14,314 bases of DNA from JBBSOW01 sp038259365 (GTDB taxonomy: Bacteria; Actinomycetota; Actinomycetes; Propionibacteriales; Propionibacteriaceae), in the NCBI GenBank assembly GCA_038259365.1, contig JBBSOW010000078.1, positions 1 through 14,314 of the forward strand, read 5' to 3'. The position numbers and the translations under genes were made by a program. Below, one piece after another: positions 7,300 through 14,314 of this stretch (the first letter of the stretch is position 1; each line of letters starts with the position of its first letter). The notes below the pieces were generated by a model. That model ran no database searches. It was given only the letters and a program-made list of their open reading frames with translations, and was not told the origin of the DNA.

Positions 7300-7549
7300 T
7301 CAGGTCGATAACCCACCAACAGACAGCCCTCCCGGCCCCATCGCCCGCTCAGGGCCCGAGGCGATGCGAATCTGTTGGACAGCTATCGACCACCCGAGGG
7401 TCCGCGAGCGGGTGGACCAAATCGGGATCGTTACGGACCTGGTGGCGCATCGCTTCGAGACCCAACCCCGCGGCTTTCGATCCGCTTGACTTCGATCACA
7501 ACCGCCTGGCTTGCAGCGTGAGTGGATATCGCGGGGCAACTCCGGACGA
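7300..7549. other. Intergenic stretch without a convincing gene
   Basis: Between the padR control region and the PNPOx gene end I see no recognisable gene. A plus-strand frame from an ATG at 7364 to the stop at 7487-7489 gives a 41-residue basic/acidic mixed peptide (WTAIDHPRVRERVDQIGIVT in its middle) that resembles ordinary coding sequence in composition. It has GAGG only 2 bases before the ATG and no family I recognise. It could be a small gene or a remnant. Confidence 0.4.
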
Positions 7550-7567
7550 GGTCAGTGCTTGCTGACC
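7550..7567 (-). terminator. Weak hairpin after the PNPOx gene
   Basis: ggtcag-tgcttg-ctgacc has 6-bp perfect arms and a 6-base loop, about 10 bases past the PNPOx stop. There is no T-run after it, so it is at best a weak or factor-assisted terminator. Confidence 0.35.
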
Positions 7568-7576
7568 AGCATCCCG

Positions 7577-8068
7577 TCAGTGCTTGCGCACCCGCCGTTC
7601 ATCGCTGCCAGCTCTCCAGGTGGTGATATCCAGGTGACCTTCGTTGATCTCGACTGCTGCTGCGCCGACCAGCCGTGTTTTGAAGAAGTGTTCGAAGCGT
7701 TGACCTCGCAGGTCGAATCCGGTCTGCTCGAATAGCGACTCTGCATAACGCCGATGCAGTTGTTCGTCCAGCACATCCTCCACGGTTCCCCAGACCTTGG
7801 CGTCACCGTCTCCGACGTCGGTGTCGACGGTTGCCGTGTGCAGGGCAAACCGGGGATCCCGTACCAGGTCCTCGAACTTGGCAGTCCCGGGCATTCCGCC
7901 CAGCCACAGCTCTCCGTCAAAGAACGATGGTTCCATCGGGCTGATTCGCGGAAAGCCGTCCGGACGCAGCGTGCCGAGCATGCACAAGTGGCCGGTGGCC
8001 CTGTGCCGACGCCTGAAGACCGTGGCGATTAGGGGGGCGAGCATCTCGAAACGGCTCCAGTTGGTCAT
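7577..8068 (-). CDS. PNPOx-fold (pyridoxamine 5'-phosphate oxidase family) FMN-binding protein
   Basis: 163 residues, the length of single-domain split-barrel flavin proteins. The pattern MTNWSRFEMLAP at the start, LGTLRPDGFPRISP (about 32-45), then GELWLGGMPGTAKFEDLVRD and PRFALHTA is typical of the actinobacterial PNPOx-like family, whose members bind FMN or F420 and reduce or sense small molecules, or have unknown function. It is not PdxH itself: the length and C-terminus differ. The ATG at 8068 is preferred since the N-terminal helix is conserved in the family; the ATG at 8044 is an alternative. GGAG stands only 2 bases before 8068, and a TACTCT hexamer ends 7 bases from the A of the start, so translation could be leaderless. 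It is monocistronic and is preceded by two tandem dyad repeats. Confidence 0.88.
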   Translation of the reverse strand: MTNWSRFEMLAPLIATVFRRRHRATGHLCMLGTLRPDGFPRISPMEPSFFDGELWLGGMPGTAKFEDLVRDPRFALHTATVDTDVGDGDAKVWGTVEDVLDEQLHRRYAESLFEQTGFDLRGQRFEHFFKTRLVGAAAVEINEGHLDITTWRAGSDERRVRKH

Positions 8069-8074
8069 CTCTCC

Positions 8075-8080
8075 AGAGTA
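8075..8080 (-). promoter_or_regulatory. Possible -10 hexamer for a leaderless PNPOx transcript
   Basis: TACTCT (TAnnnT type) ends 7 bases before the A of the ATG at 8068, the spacing seen at leaderless actinobacterial genes. No clear -35 is present; the tandem repeats occupy that place. A second option is TTTAAG (8167-8172) with TATATC (8144-8149), 17 bases apart. Confidence 0.3.
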
Positions 8081-8129
8081 ATTGTGCCTCGGGCTTAGGC
8101 CCAGATAATTATGCCTCGGGCTTAGGCCC
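8079..8129. repeat. Two tandem 24-bp elements with internal dyads
   Basis: Bases 8079-8102 and 8106-8129 are the same 24 bases with one difference (g against a at the sixth position), 27 bp apart. Each begins taatt and contains gggc-ttag-gccc, a short inverted repeat; in the right copy the arms extend to tcgggc/gcccga. No other copy is seen in the window. Position directly upstream of the PNPOx gene suggests paired operator sites. Confidence 0.85.
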
Positions 8130-8250
8130 GAACCAGCGCGCTCGATATAGCGCTTCCCGCTACATTCTTAAAGCGAGCGCGAAGCATCCGGGTGAGCGGC
8201 GCGATCCGCAGACCGAGCGCGGTGCCTATTCGTGTTTGGCGACGCCCTAT

Positions 8251-8265
8251 CGGCCGCTTGGGCCG
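8251..8265 (-). terminator. Short hairpin after the AlkD-like gene, uncertain
   Basis: cggcc-gcttg-ggccg gives a 5-bp all-GC stem about 25 bases past the stop at 8291. No T-run follows on the minus strand. It is the only hairpin I see at the end of the four-gene operon. Confidence 0.25.
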
Positions 8266-8290
8266 TGGTCCATCGGTCGTCGGGGACTAC

Positions 8291-8989
8291 TCAGCGCAGG
8301 TGTTTCAGCGCCTCGCGGATCGACAGCGGCGAAAGGCGCCCGTCCCAGCGCTCGACCAGAGCGCTGACCCAATCGGGATCGGTGCGGGCGTGGGTGCGCA
8401 GGGCCCAGCCGATGGCCTTGCGGATGAAGAAGTCGTTGTCGTCCAGATTCGCCGCGATGCAGAAGGTCAACAGATCCGTGTCGGTGGACTCCCTTTGCCC
8501 GAGCTGGCAGATGATGGCCACCCGGCGGATCCAGCGGCATTCGTCCCCGGCCCAGGCCCGCACGATAGTGGTGGCCTCCTGCCGGTGGGTCGCCAGCACC
8601 TCACCGACCAGGTGCGACGTCTCGTCCACCAGATCCCACCACGCGCCCGTGCGCACGAGGTGACCGTAGAGCTCCAAGCTCGCCACCTCCCGCGCCACCA
8701 CCCGGTAGCGCCGGTGCCGGGCCAGGGCGAGCGCGGCGTAGCGATGCTCGCGATAAGCGGCGCCGTCCCACAGCGCGAGGATGGTGGCCCACCACTGGTC
8801 ATCACCGAGAGCCAGTTCGGGCCGCGACACCACCGCCCCCACCACCCGCCGGACGGTCGGCACCCGGACCCCGAGGAAGGCCATCTCGGACCTCATGTAG
8901 CGCTGTTGCTCGGCCGCCCGCCCCGGGTCTGCGAGCCGTTCCAGTGCGAGGCGCACCTCGGCGATCAGGTCTGCACTTGGCTCTGCCAT
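8291..8989 (-). CDS. AlkD-like DNA alkylation repair protein (HEAT-like repeat DNA glycosylase)
   Basis: 232 residues from the ATG at 8989, the family's usual length. The chain is all-helical, made of HEAT-like repeats. AlkD removes 3- and 7-alkylated purines without flipping the base. Its key residues are recognisable: W118 and D122 in WWDLVD (matching W109 and D113 of Bacillus cereus AlkD), R155/R156 in RWIRRVAII (matching R148), and W195 in FFIRKAIGWALR (matching W187). Catalytic function is therefore likely intact. The ATG shares one base with the stop of the upstream glycosyltransferase gene (TGATG), and the frame continues far upstream inside that gene without being coding there. It is last in a four-gene operon. 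Its ribosome site is weak (GGGCGAG), which fits translation by reinitiation. Confidence 0.92.
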   Translation of the reverse strand: MAEPSADLIAEVRLALERLADPGRAAEQQRYMRSEMAFLGVRVPTVRRVVGAVVSRPELALGDDQWWATILALWDGAAYREHRYAALALARHRRYRVVAREVASLELYGHLVRTGAWWDLVDETSHLVGEVLATHRQEATTIVRAWAGDECRWIRRVAIICQLGQRESTDTDLLTFCIAANLDDNDFFIRKAIGWALRTHARTDPDWVSALVERWDGRLSPLSIREALKHLR

Positions 8990-11556
8990 CAACTCGCCCA
9001 CCGCCCGGTCATGAACATGTAGGCCCACCAGATCATGGCCGCCGTCGAGCCGAGCAGGCCGAGGACGAGGATCGGCTTCACCGGCACCCGGCCAGGCTCG
9101 GCCAACCGGCGTTGCACCCGTTCTCCCAAGAGCAACCACAGCGGGAACCACAGCAGAACGGCCCGGTTGACCGAGAAGAACCAGTAGGACAGCGAGAACG
9201 CGAGCACCTGGACGCCCACCCACGACGCCTCGGCCCAGCGACGGTGCCGCAGGCAGACGCCGGTGACGATCAGCCCGACGGCCATGGAGACGATCTCGAG
9301 CCGGAACATCCACGCCCACTGCGGGTACTGGCCCAAGGCCGCCGGCAGGGTGTTGAGCAGGGACCGCCACGGGGAGGTGAGGCCACGCGGCCAGCCTTGG
9401 GCTTGAGCGGTGTACCAGGCGGTCCAGGATCCGGTGAGGCCGTGCAGGTAGGTCGCGAAGCCCGCGAGCACCAGCAGCGGAATCACCAGCCACGGCAGTC
9501 GGCGCAACCGTCCCCGCAGCCCGCCCGGAGCCGTGGTGAGGACCATGACCGCCAGCGCGCCGACGAGGAACAGCCCGCTCACCCGCAGGCTGCACGCCGC
9601 GGCGGCGAGCAGCGCGGCCTGCCACCAGCGGTCTCGGCGGGCCCGCTCCCACGCCCAGAAGGCGGCCGCGCAGAACAGGGACTCGGTGTAGGGCACGAAC
9701 GTGAACACCGCCGTCGGCGCCACCAGCCACAACACCGCCGGCCACACCCCGCCCATCCGGTACAGCGCCACCGCCGCCACCGCCGAGGCGATGAGGGAGA
9801 GCGCGAAGCCCGCGATCAACGGGTCGACGCCGATCGCACCGCCCAGCCTCATCAGCCAAGGCAGGCCTGGAAAGAACGCCATCTCCTTGGGATCGTCCAG
9901 GTATCCGGCCCGGGCGAGGTTGAGAAAGTGTTGGACGTCCCAGTTGGCCATCAGGTCGGCGAAGGATCGCCCCGTCGTGACGGCCAACAGCACCGCCGTG
10001 AGCGCCAGCAGTCCCCTACTTCCCAGCCACGCCTGCACGACCCAACCGAAACCGGGCGGATGTGCGGCCTCGGCCGCCACAGGCTCGGGAGCAGGCAGCG
10101 CGTGCGCGTAGGGGCGGCGCCCGGACCCGATCCAGCTTCGCGCCCTCCCCACCCAGGCGGCGTCGGGGGCGTGATCCAACACCCCGCCGGCGGGGTCGTC
10201 GGCGATGACGCCGGACCGGTGCGGCACTCCGCGGGATCGGATTCGTAACACATCGCGCTCGGGGCGCACGATGTCGCGGACGACCACGGCCACGACCCAG
10301 CCCTGGCAGGCCAACCGGAAGATCACCGCCGCCCAGTAGACCATCCCACCGTTGCCGGAACCGAGGTCACCGCCCAGGTGCATCCAAATGGCGAGGAAGT
10401 AGGCCACCTCCCCGATCGTGAAGACCCACCACTCTCGCCACTTCGGCCGGGCGAGGATCAGCAGCGGCAGCAACCACAGCACGTACTGCGGCGAGTACAC
10501 CTTGTTGGTCATCAAGAACGCGGCGACGACGAGGAAAGCCACCTGCCCAAGGCGCGGGCGCCTTGGCGCCAAGGCGATGAGCGCGGCAATCCCGCCGCAC
10601 AAGGCGATGAGCAGCGCCACGTTGACGAGGTTGAGGTGCGGCACCGGGTGGCCAGCGAGCGAGAACACGTACCAGATGGAGCCGAAATCGCCCGAGCGAT
10701 CCGAGTTGAAGGCCCAAAAGCTCAGCCACTGCTCGCGCGCCAGAAATATCACCGGCAGGTTGACTGCGGCCCAGGAGAGGAGGAAACCACCGAGGGCCCG
10801 CCAGAAGGCCCCCATCCGCTTGGCCCGCAGGCACAGGATGAGCAGCGGCCCGAGGAGGAGGAGCGGGTACAGCTTGGCGGCCATCCCCAGGCCGAACAGC
10901 GCCCCGGCGAGCGTCGGCTTGCGCCGTGCCCAGGCGAGGAACCCGAGCGCGGTGAGGGCCACCGGGAGAAGATCCCAGTTGATCACCCCGGCGAGCACGA
11001 CGCACGGCGACGCCGCCAGCATCATGGCGTCCCACGGCCGGCCCGGCGTCGTCAATGCAAGGGCACGGACCGTCACCAGCAGGAGCAGGCCCAACACGAC
11101 GACGTTGACGCCCATGAAGACGTCGGCGGCGGCGAGGCCTTGGGCGTTGGTCAGTCCGGGCCCCACCGGAGCGCCGATCAGCGCCACCAGACGGCGCATG
11201 ACGTCGAGGAAGAAGCCGGTCAGCGCCGGGTACTCCAGGACCGGGTAATCGCCCACGTCGAAGTAGGGCAACCGCCCGTCGACGAGCCCACGGCTGCGAT
11301 ACAGCAGCGGGATGTCGGAGTAACACATCGAGCCGAAGAGATCGACGGCCCGTCCCGGAAGTTCCCGACAGGCCTGCTGGCGAAAGATCAGTATCAGCCA
11401 GGCGGCGGTGGCCGTGAGCAGCGCGACGAGCGTCGCCAGGTTGGGGTTGGAGCTCGCGAAGGCGCGCCTGCCTACCGGGCCACCGATCGCCCGCGACGCC
11501 CAGGCGACGAACCCGTCGTTGCGGCTGGGCGGGACAATCGGGGCTTTAGCGCTCAC
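8989..11556 (-). CDS. Fused GT87 glycosyltransferase / PIG-V-like mannosyltransferase membrane protein
   Basis: 855 residues, about twice the usual length of either part. Residues about 40-430 match the GT87 (DUF2029) pattern of polyprenol-phosphate-sugar-dependent transferases: an early helix, YSDIPLLY (79-86), DYPVLEYPALTGFF (103-116), NWDLLPVAL (193-201) and AAKLYPLLLLGPLL (226-239), and many membrane helices. Residues about 435-505 are a hydrophilic linker. Residues about 510-850 resemble GPI mannosyltransferase 2 (PIG-V) type proteins: NWDVQHFLNLARAGY (538-552) and AFFPGLPWL (560-568), again with many helices. Both parts would add mannose or a related sugar from a lipid carrier on the outer face of the membrane, for lipomannan, lipoglycan or protein glycosylation. 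The start GTG overlaps the penicillin-binding protein stop in GTGA. The acceptor is unknown. Confidence 0.88.
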   Translation of the reverse strand: MSAKAPIVPPSRNDGFVAWASRAIGGPVGRRAFASSNPNLATLVALLTATAAWLILIFRQQACRELPGRAVDLFGSMCYSDIPLLYRSRGLVDGRLPYFDVGDYPVLEYPALTGFFLDVMRRLVALIGAPVGPGLTNAQGLAAADVFMGVNVVVLGLLLLVTVRALALTTPGRPWDAMMLAASPCVVLAGVINWDLLPVALTALGFLAWARRKPTLAGALFGLGMAAKLYPLLLLGPLLILCLRAKRMGAFWRALGGFLLSWAAVNLPVIFLAREQWLSFWAFNSDRSGDFGSIWYVFSLAGHPVPHLNLVNVALLIALCGGIAALIALAPRRPRLGQVAFLVVAAFLMTNKVYSPQYVLWLLPLLILARPKWREWWVFTIGEVAYFLAIWMHLGGDLGSGNGGMVYWAAVIFRLACQGWVVAVVVRDIVRPERDVLRIRSRGVPHRSGVIADDPAGGVLDHAPDAAWVGRARSWIGSGRRPYAHALPAPEPVAAEAAHPPGFGWVVQAWLGSRGLLALTAVLLAVTTGRSFADLMANWDVQHFLNLARAGYLDDPKEMAFFPGLPWLMRLGGAIGVDPLIAGFALSLIASAVAAVALYRMGGVWPAVLWLVAPTAVFTFVPYTESLFCAAAFWAWERARRDRWWQAALLAAAACSLRVSGLFLVGALAVMVLTTAPGGLRGRLRRLPWLVIPLLVLAGFATYLHGLTGSWTAWYTAQAQGWPRGLTSPWRSLLNTLPAALGQYPQWAWMFRLEIVSMAVGLIVTGVCLRHRRWAEASWVGVQVLAFSLSYWFFSVNRAVLLWFPLWLLLGERVQRRLAEPGRVPVKPILVLGLLGSTAAMIWWAYMFMTGRWAS

Positions 11557-13868
11557 CCACCGCTGCCGGTAGCGGCCGGCCTTGGTGCGTTGTTGCGCTT
11601 CTCTTGGCCAGAGGGCGCCTGCTTCGTGGGCTGGGGCTTCGGCGCCTTGGTGGCCGGTTTTTTCGTCGGCTTCGAGTCACCCTTGCCCGCGGCCTGTTTG
11701 GTCGGCTCTTTGGTGGCGTCGCCTCCCGCGGTCGCGCCCCCCGTCGAACTGGGCTTATCGCCGCCCTTGCCCGCCGGCTTGGATGTAGTCGTGTTGGCCT
11801 CCGGCTTGGCGGTAGTCGTGGTCTTCGTGGGCTTGGGTGCGGGGTTCTGTGGGGCCGGTTCGCCCGTCCGCATCCCCTGGGGTTGGCGGGTCTGGACCTT
11901 GTTGGAGTTCACCCAGGCCGGCGGATCGAAGGCCTTGACGTCTTGGCCTTCGGTGGCTTTGGTCATGTAGTCGCGCCACGTCGAGGCCGGGTAGGTGCCG
12001 CCGAAGAAGGTGCCGTCACCGGGGCGAGCGTAGGGGTCGAGGTCGCCGTTGCCGTCGTCGCCGGCGACGTACATGACGGCGGTCGAGATCTGCTTGGTGT
12101 AGGCGACGAACCAGGCCGAGACGACGTCGTCTTTGATTCCCGCCGTGCCGGTCTTGCCGGCAACGGGGCGCCCGAGCGTCGACACGCTGCGACCGGTGCC
12201 CGACTCGACGACGCTGCTAAGGGCGTGGGTGACGTCGCGGGACACGTCTTCGGGCACGCTTTGCTCGCCCTTCGTCTGGGCCGTGTAGACGACCTTGCCG
12301 TTCGTGTCGAGGACCTCCTTGATGACGTGGCGCGGGACGTGCTTGCCGTTGTTGGCGTAGGTGCCGTAGGCCGAGGCCATGTCGAGAGGGGAAACTTCCG
12401 GGATGCCGAGGGAGATCCGGTCCGTGCCGGTGTCCCAGCCCGCCCCCTTGGGGGCGCCGGCCGCCTCCGCGGCCTTGACGATCTTCTTCGGTCCGTCGGG
12501 AATCTGGGTGGTCATGTCCACGAACGCGGTGTTGATGGAATCTGCGGTCGCCTTCAGCAGGGTCACCGGGCCGTACTGCATGCTGAATTCGTTGCGGACC
12601 GAGGTCGAGCTGCCGGGCGGGGTGAAGGTATTGCCCCGAAAGGTCGAACGCAAGGAGAACTCGTCCTCGAGCCCGGCCGCCAGCGCGAACGCCTTGAACG
12701 TGGAGCCGGTCGGCCGCGCCGTGGTGGCCCAGTTGCGGGAGTTCTTGACGAAGTCGGGGCCGCCGTAGAGGGCCAAGACCTCGCCGCTGCTGTTGTCGAC
12801 CGAGGCGATCGCGGCGTGCAGCTTGGACTTCTTCTTGCCGGCGGCAGCGGCCGCCTGCTTGGTGTTGGACTTGGCCGCCGAGACGGCGTCGGCCTGTTTG
12901 TCCTCGTCGAAGGTGGTGGTGACCTTGTATCCACCCCCGGCGATCTGCGCCGGGGTCAGGTTGGTGACGGCGGGCAGTTCGTCTTCGACCATCTTCATCA
13001 AAAACCCGTTGCTGCCGCCGTAGCGCGAGCTGGTCGGGATCTTGGGGAACTTCGGCAGCGCCTGTTTGTACTCGGCGGCCTCGGCGGAGGTGATCGAGCC
13101 CATCTCGGCCATGCCGGAGATGACGTATTGGTAGCGCTCGAGCAACCGGGCGCGGGTTTCCTCACCGTCGGCCGGATCGTAGGAGCCCGGGTTGTTCAAC
13201 ACCGAGGCCAGCACGGCGGCCTGCTCGTCGGTGAGGTCTTTGGCGTCGACGTTGAAGTAGGCCAAGCTGGCGGCCTGGATGCCGTAGGCGCCGCGGCCGA
13301 AGTAGATGGTGTTGAGGTAGCCCTCGAGCACCTTGTCCTTGGAGACCTCGCGGGACAGCTTCACCGCGAGCAGGAGTTCTTTGAACTTGCGGCTCAGCGA
13401 ACGCTCGGAGTTCAGGTAGTAGATTTTGATGTACTGCTGGGTGATGGTGGAGCCGCCCTGCACGTCGCCGCCGCGGGCAATGGCCAGGGCCGCCCGCGTC
13501 ATCCCCGTGATGGAGATGCCACCGTCGGTGAAGAAGGTGCGGTTCTCGGCGGCCAGGACCGCGTCCTTGATGTTCTGCGGCATCTCGTCATAGCTGATGC
13601 TTTGGCGGTTCTGGACCGCGAGGTTACCGAGTTGACTCTTACCGTCGCGGTAGTAGACGAAGGTCGTATTGGTCTGGAAGTCCGAGTTCGGATCGGGGAT
13701 GTCGGTCTTGGTGTAGGCGATCCCGACGACGGCGAAGCCGGCGATGATCGCGACCAGCACGATGATCGCCAGGCCGGCGAATATGCGTCCGGTGATCCTG
13801 CGGCCCCGAGAGCGAGGCTTCGACTTGTCGTTCTTCTTTGGCGACGGTGACGTCGTCGGATCAGCCAT
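11553..13868 (-). CDS. Class A penicillin-binding protein (transglycosylase/transpeptidase)
   Basis: 771 residues from the ATG at 13868. A short basic cytoplasmic tail is followed by one membrane helix (about 28-52). The GT51 transglycosylase domain (about 80-260) has AAENRTFFTDGGIS with the catalytic Glu at 108 and QGGSTITQQYIK (137-148). The transpeptidase domain (about 350-640) has S389-T-F-K392, S444-I-N446 and K572-T-G574, the three penicillin-binding motifs, all intact. It polymerises lipid II and cross-links peptidoglycan outside the membrane. Residues about 660-771 are a Pro/Thr/Lys/Ala-rich tail. GAGGA 5 bases upstream decides this ATG over the TTG at 13880. It overlaps DUF5318 by 8 bases and the glycosyltransferase by 4 bases. 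Confidence 0.96.
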   Translation of the reverse strand: MADPTTSPSPKKNDKSKPRSRGRRITGRIFAGLAIIVLVAIIAGFAVVGIAYTKTDIPDPNSDFQTNTTFVYYRDGKSQLGNLAVQNRQSISYDEMPQNIKDAVLAAENRTFFTDGGISITGMTRAALAIARGGDVQGGSTITQQYIKIYYLNSERSLSRKFKELLLAVKLSREVSKDKVLEGYLNTIYFGRGAYGIQAASLAYFNVDAKDLTDEQAAVLASVLNNPGSYDPADGEETRARLLERYQYVISGMAEMGSITSAEAAEYKQALPKFPKIPTSSRYGGSNGFLMKMVEDELPAVTNLTPAQIAGGGYKVTTTFDEDKQADAVSAAKSNTKQAAAAAGKKKSKLHAAIASVDNSSGEVLALYGGPDFVKNSRNWATTARPTGSTFKAFALAAGLEDEFSLRSTFRGNTFTPPGSSTSVRNEFSMQYGPVTLLKATADSINTAFVDMTTQIPDGPKKIVKAAEAAGAPKGAGWDTGTDRISLGIPEVSPLDMASAYGTYANNGKHVPRHVIKEVLDTNGKVVYTAQTKGEQSVPEDVSRDVTHALSSVVESGTGRSVSTLGRPVAGKTGTAGIKDDVVSAWFVAYTKQISTAVMYVAGDDGNGDLDPYARPGDGTFFGGTYPASTWRDYMTKATEGQDVKAFDPPAWVNSNKVQTRQPQGMRTGEPAPQNPAPKPTKTTTTAKPEANTTTSKPAGKGGDKPSSTGGATAGGDATKEPTKQAAGKGDSKPTKKPATKAPKPQPTKQAPSGQEKRNNAPRPAATGSGG

Positions 13869-14280
13869 ATATGTCCTCAACCGTGGGTTGTCGTCGGGGG
13901 GCTCGACGCTTCTTGCCGTCGCCGAGCCAGTAAGAATGAATCATGTGGTTCCACCCGCAGTTGACGCACACCTCGACGACGCACACCTTGAACTCGCCGA
14001 ACTCGTTCTCCATGTCGTTCAGCTCGGGGGTCGCCTTGATCCTGCCCGAGTATTGGCCGAGCTGGTCCCCGAACACGTAGTTCAGGTTCACCAACTGCTT
14101 CGAACCACACAACGGACAGTCGGTGTCAGTTCGTTCCCCGTGATGCATGGCCGCCCGGATCAACATCGGATCGGCGTCGCACGCGTCGGCCGGGGTCAGC
14201 GTGCGCACGGGTCGACGCAGCGCCAGCAGCGTGTTCCGACGCTGCAACGCATAATCGACGTACCCGCGCTGAGACCACAT
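13861..14280 (-). CDS. DUF5318-family small protein with paired CxxC motifs
   Basis: 139 residues. It begins MWSQRGYVDYALQRRNTLLA, the hallmark of the actinobacterial DUF5318 family, whose function is unknown. Two cysteine pairs, CPLC (about 55-58) and CVNC (about 105-108), are placed to hold one metal ion as a zinc-ribbon-like knuckle, and a basic stretch GKKRRAPRR lies near the C-terminus. In actinobacteria this gene often precedes a class A penicillin-binding protein gene, as here. The ATG at 14280 gives the conserved N-terminus; there is no clear ribosome site, but a TATCCT hexamer ends 8 bases upstream of the A, suggesting a leaderless start. It is first in the four-gene operon. Confidence 0.92.
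   Translation of the reverse strand: MWSQRGYVDYALQRRNTLLALRRPVRTLTPADACDADPMLIRAAMHHGERTDTDCPLCGSKQLVNLNYVFGDQLGQYSGRIKATPELNDMENEFGEFKVCVVEVCVNCGWNHMIHSYWLGDGKKRRAPRRQPTVEDIYG
13874..13878 (-). promoter_or_regulatory. Ribosome binding site of the penicillin-binding protein gene
   Basis: GAGGA, 5 bases before the ATG at 13868 and inside the last codons of the DUF5318 gene. It favours this start over the upstream TTG at 13880. Confidence 0.7.
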
Positions 14281-14287
14281 GCGTTCC

Positions 14288-14293
14288 AGGATA
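14288..14293 (-). promoter_or_regulatory. Possible -10 of the DUF5318-PBP-glycosyltransferase-AlkD operon
   Basis: TATCCT on the minus strand fits TAnnnT and ends 8 bases from the A of the ATG at 14280, with 7 bases between. The matching -35 would fall at or beyond the right edge, so it cannot be judged. Confidence 0.4.
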
Positions 14294-14314
14294 GGCGGGC
14301 GAGTGGGCGAACGC

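Noticed and set aside
7227..7319. N-terminal extension of the PadR gene by 31 residues
   Set aside because: It covers the promoter and the palindromes; GGAGG at 7234-7238 serves the ATG at 7226.
7149..7452. The same 12 bases ggtggcgcatcg in the padR gene (about 7153) and in the intergenic region (about 7441)
   Set aside because: Only 12 bases, one copy coding, no flanking similarity or structure; likely chance in GC-rich DNA.
7300..7539. A 79-codon minus-strand frame downstream of the PNPOx gene
   Set aside because: No ribosome site, no family, and it runs into the padR promoter; composition is that of random GC-rich DNA.
8291..9859. A 522-codon version of the AlkD-like gene
   Set aside because: The first 290 codons lie inside the glycosyltransferase gene in another frame and give Arg/Gly-rich noise; family length and the TGATG overlap support the start at 8989.
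10378..11970. A 530-codon plus-strand frame and similar long frames opposite the glycosyltransferase (8944-10248) and the MMPL gene (3363-4268)
   Set aside because: Their products are rich in His, Arg, Gln and Asp, contain no domain, and lie antisense to membrane proteins with clear family motifs.
13500..13545. Glu-Asn instead of Glu-Asp in the GT51 motif of the penicillin-binding protein
   Set aside because: AAENRTF is, as far as I recall, common in actinobacterial class A proteins and the catalytic Glu is kept, so it is not an inactivating change.
11604..13850. A 748-codon open frame on the plus strand opposite the penicillin-binding protein
   Set aside because: It is a complement of a strongly supported gene with all catalytic motifs; the translation is Gly/Val/Arg/Asp-rich without a family. 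High GC third positions leave antisense frames open.

Overview
This window is GC-rich DNA from a high-GC Gram-positive bacterium (Actinomycetota). A member of the Propionibacteriales or a close relative is my best guess, but this is inference. The support is: the order DUF5318 protein, class A penicillin-binding protein, GT87-type glycosyltransferase; the actinobacterial style of the MMPL, YhgE/Pip, PadR and TetR proteins; very tight gene packing; GTG and TTG starts; and long spurious antisense reading frames caused by high third-position GC. There are nine genes, two of them reading out of or up to the window edges. No tRNA, rRNA, CRISPR array, insertion sequence or phage gene was seen.

Left part (1-5182): a TetR-family repressor reads rightwards. 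Divergent from it is a two-gene leftward operon. The first gene encodes an MMPL/RND membrane protein that carries at its C-terminus a degenerate ABC-ATPase-like domain. The second encodes a YhgE/Pip-family membrane protein, overlapping the first by 14 bases and cut by the left edge. Its extracellular region ends in a Pro/Ser/Thr linker encoded partly by six perfect 18-bp tandem repeats at the window edge. A dyad (4503-4519) sits in the spacer of a plausible promoter for the MMPL gene and overlaps a possible -10 of tetR, so I read the set as one repressor-controlled envelope export module.

Middle part (5179-8068): a CynX/NimT-type MFS transporter converges on tetR, and the two genes share a CTAG as both stop codons. 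Upstream of the transporter, on the same strand and 41 bp away, is a PadR regulator with a long Gly/Arg-rich N-terminus; its control region holds nested palindromes. Next comes an intergenic stretch with no convincing gene, then a small FMN-binding PNPOx-fold protein. Two tandem copies of a 24-bp element with internal dyads lie directly upstream of that gene.

Right part (8291-14314): a leftward four-gene operon of overlapping genes, in transcription order DUF5318 zinc-ribbon-like protein, class A penicillin-binding protein, an 855-residue fusion of a GT87 glycosyltransferase with a PIG-V-like mannosyltransferase, and an AlkD-like DNA glycosylase. Overlaps of 8, 4 and 1 bases point to translational coupling. 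The first gene has a -10-like hexamer placed for a leaderless transcript. The operon links cell-wall synthesis, polyprenol-dependent glycosylation and, unexpectedly, alkylation repair.
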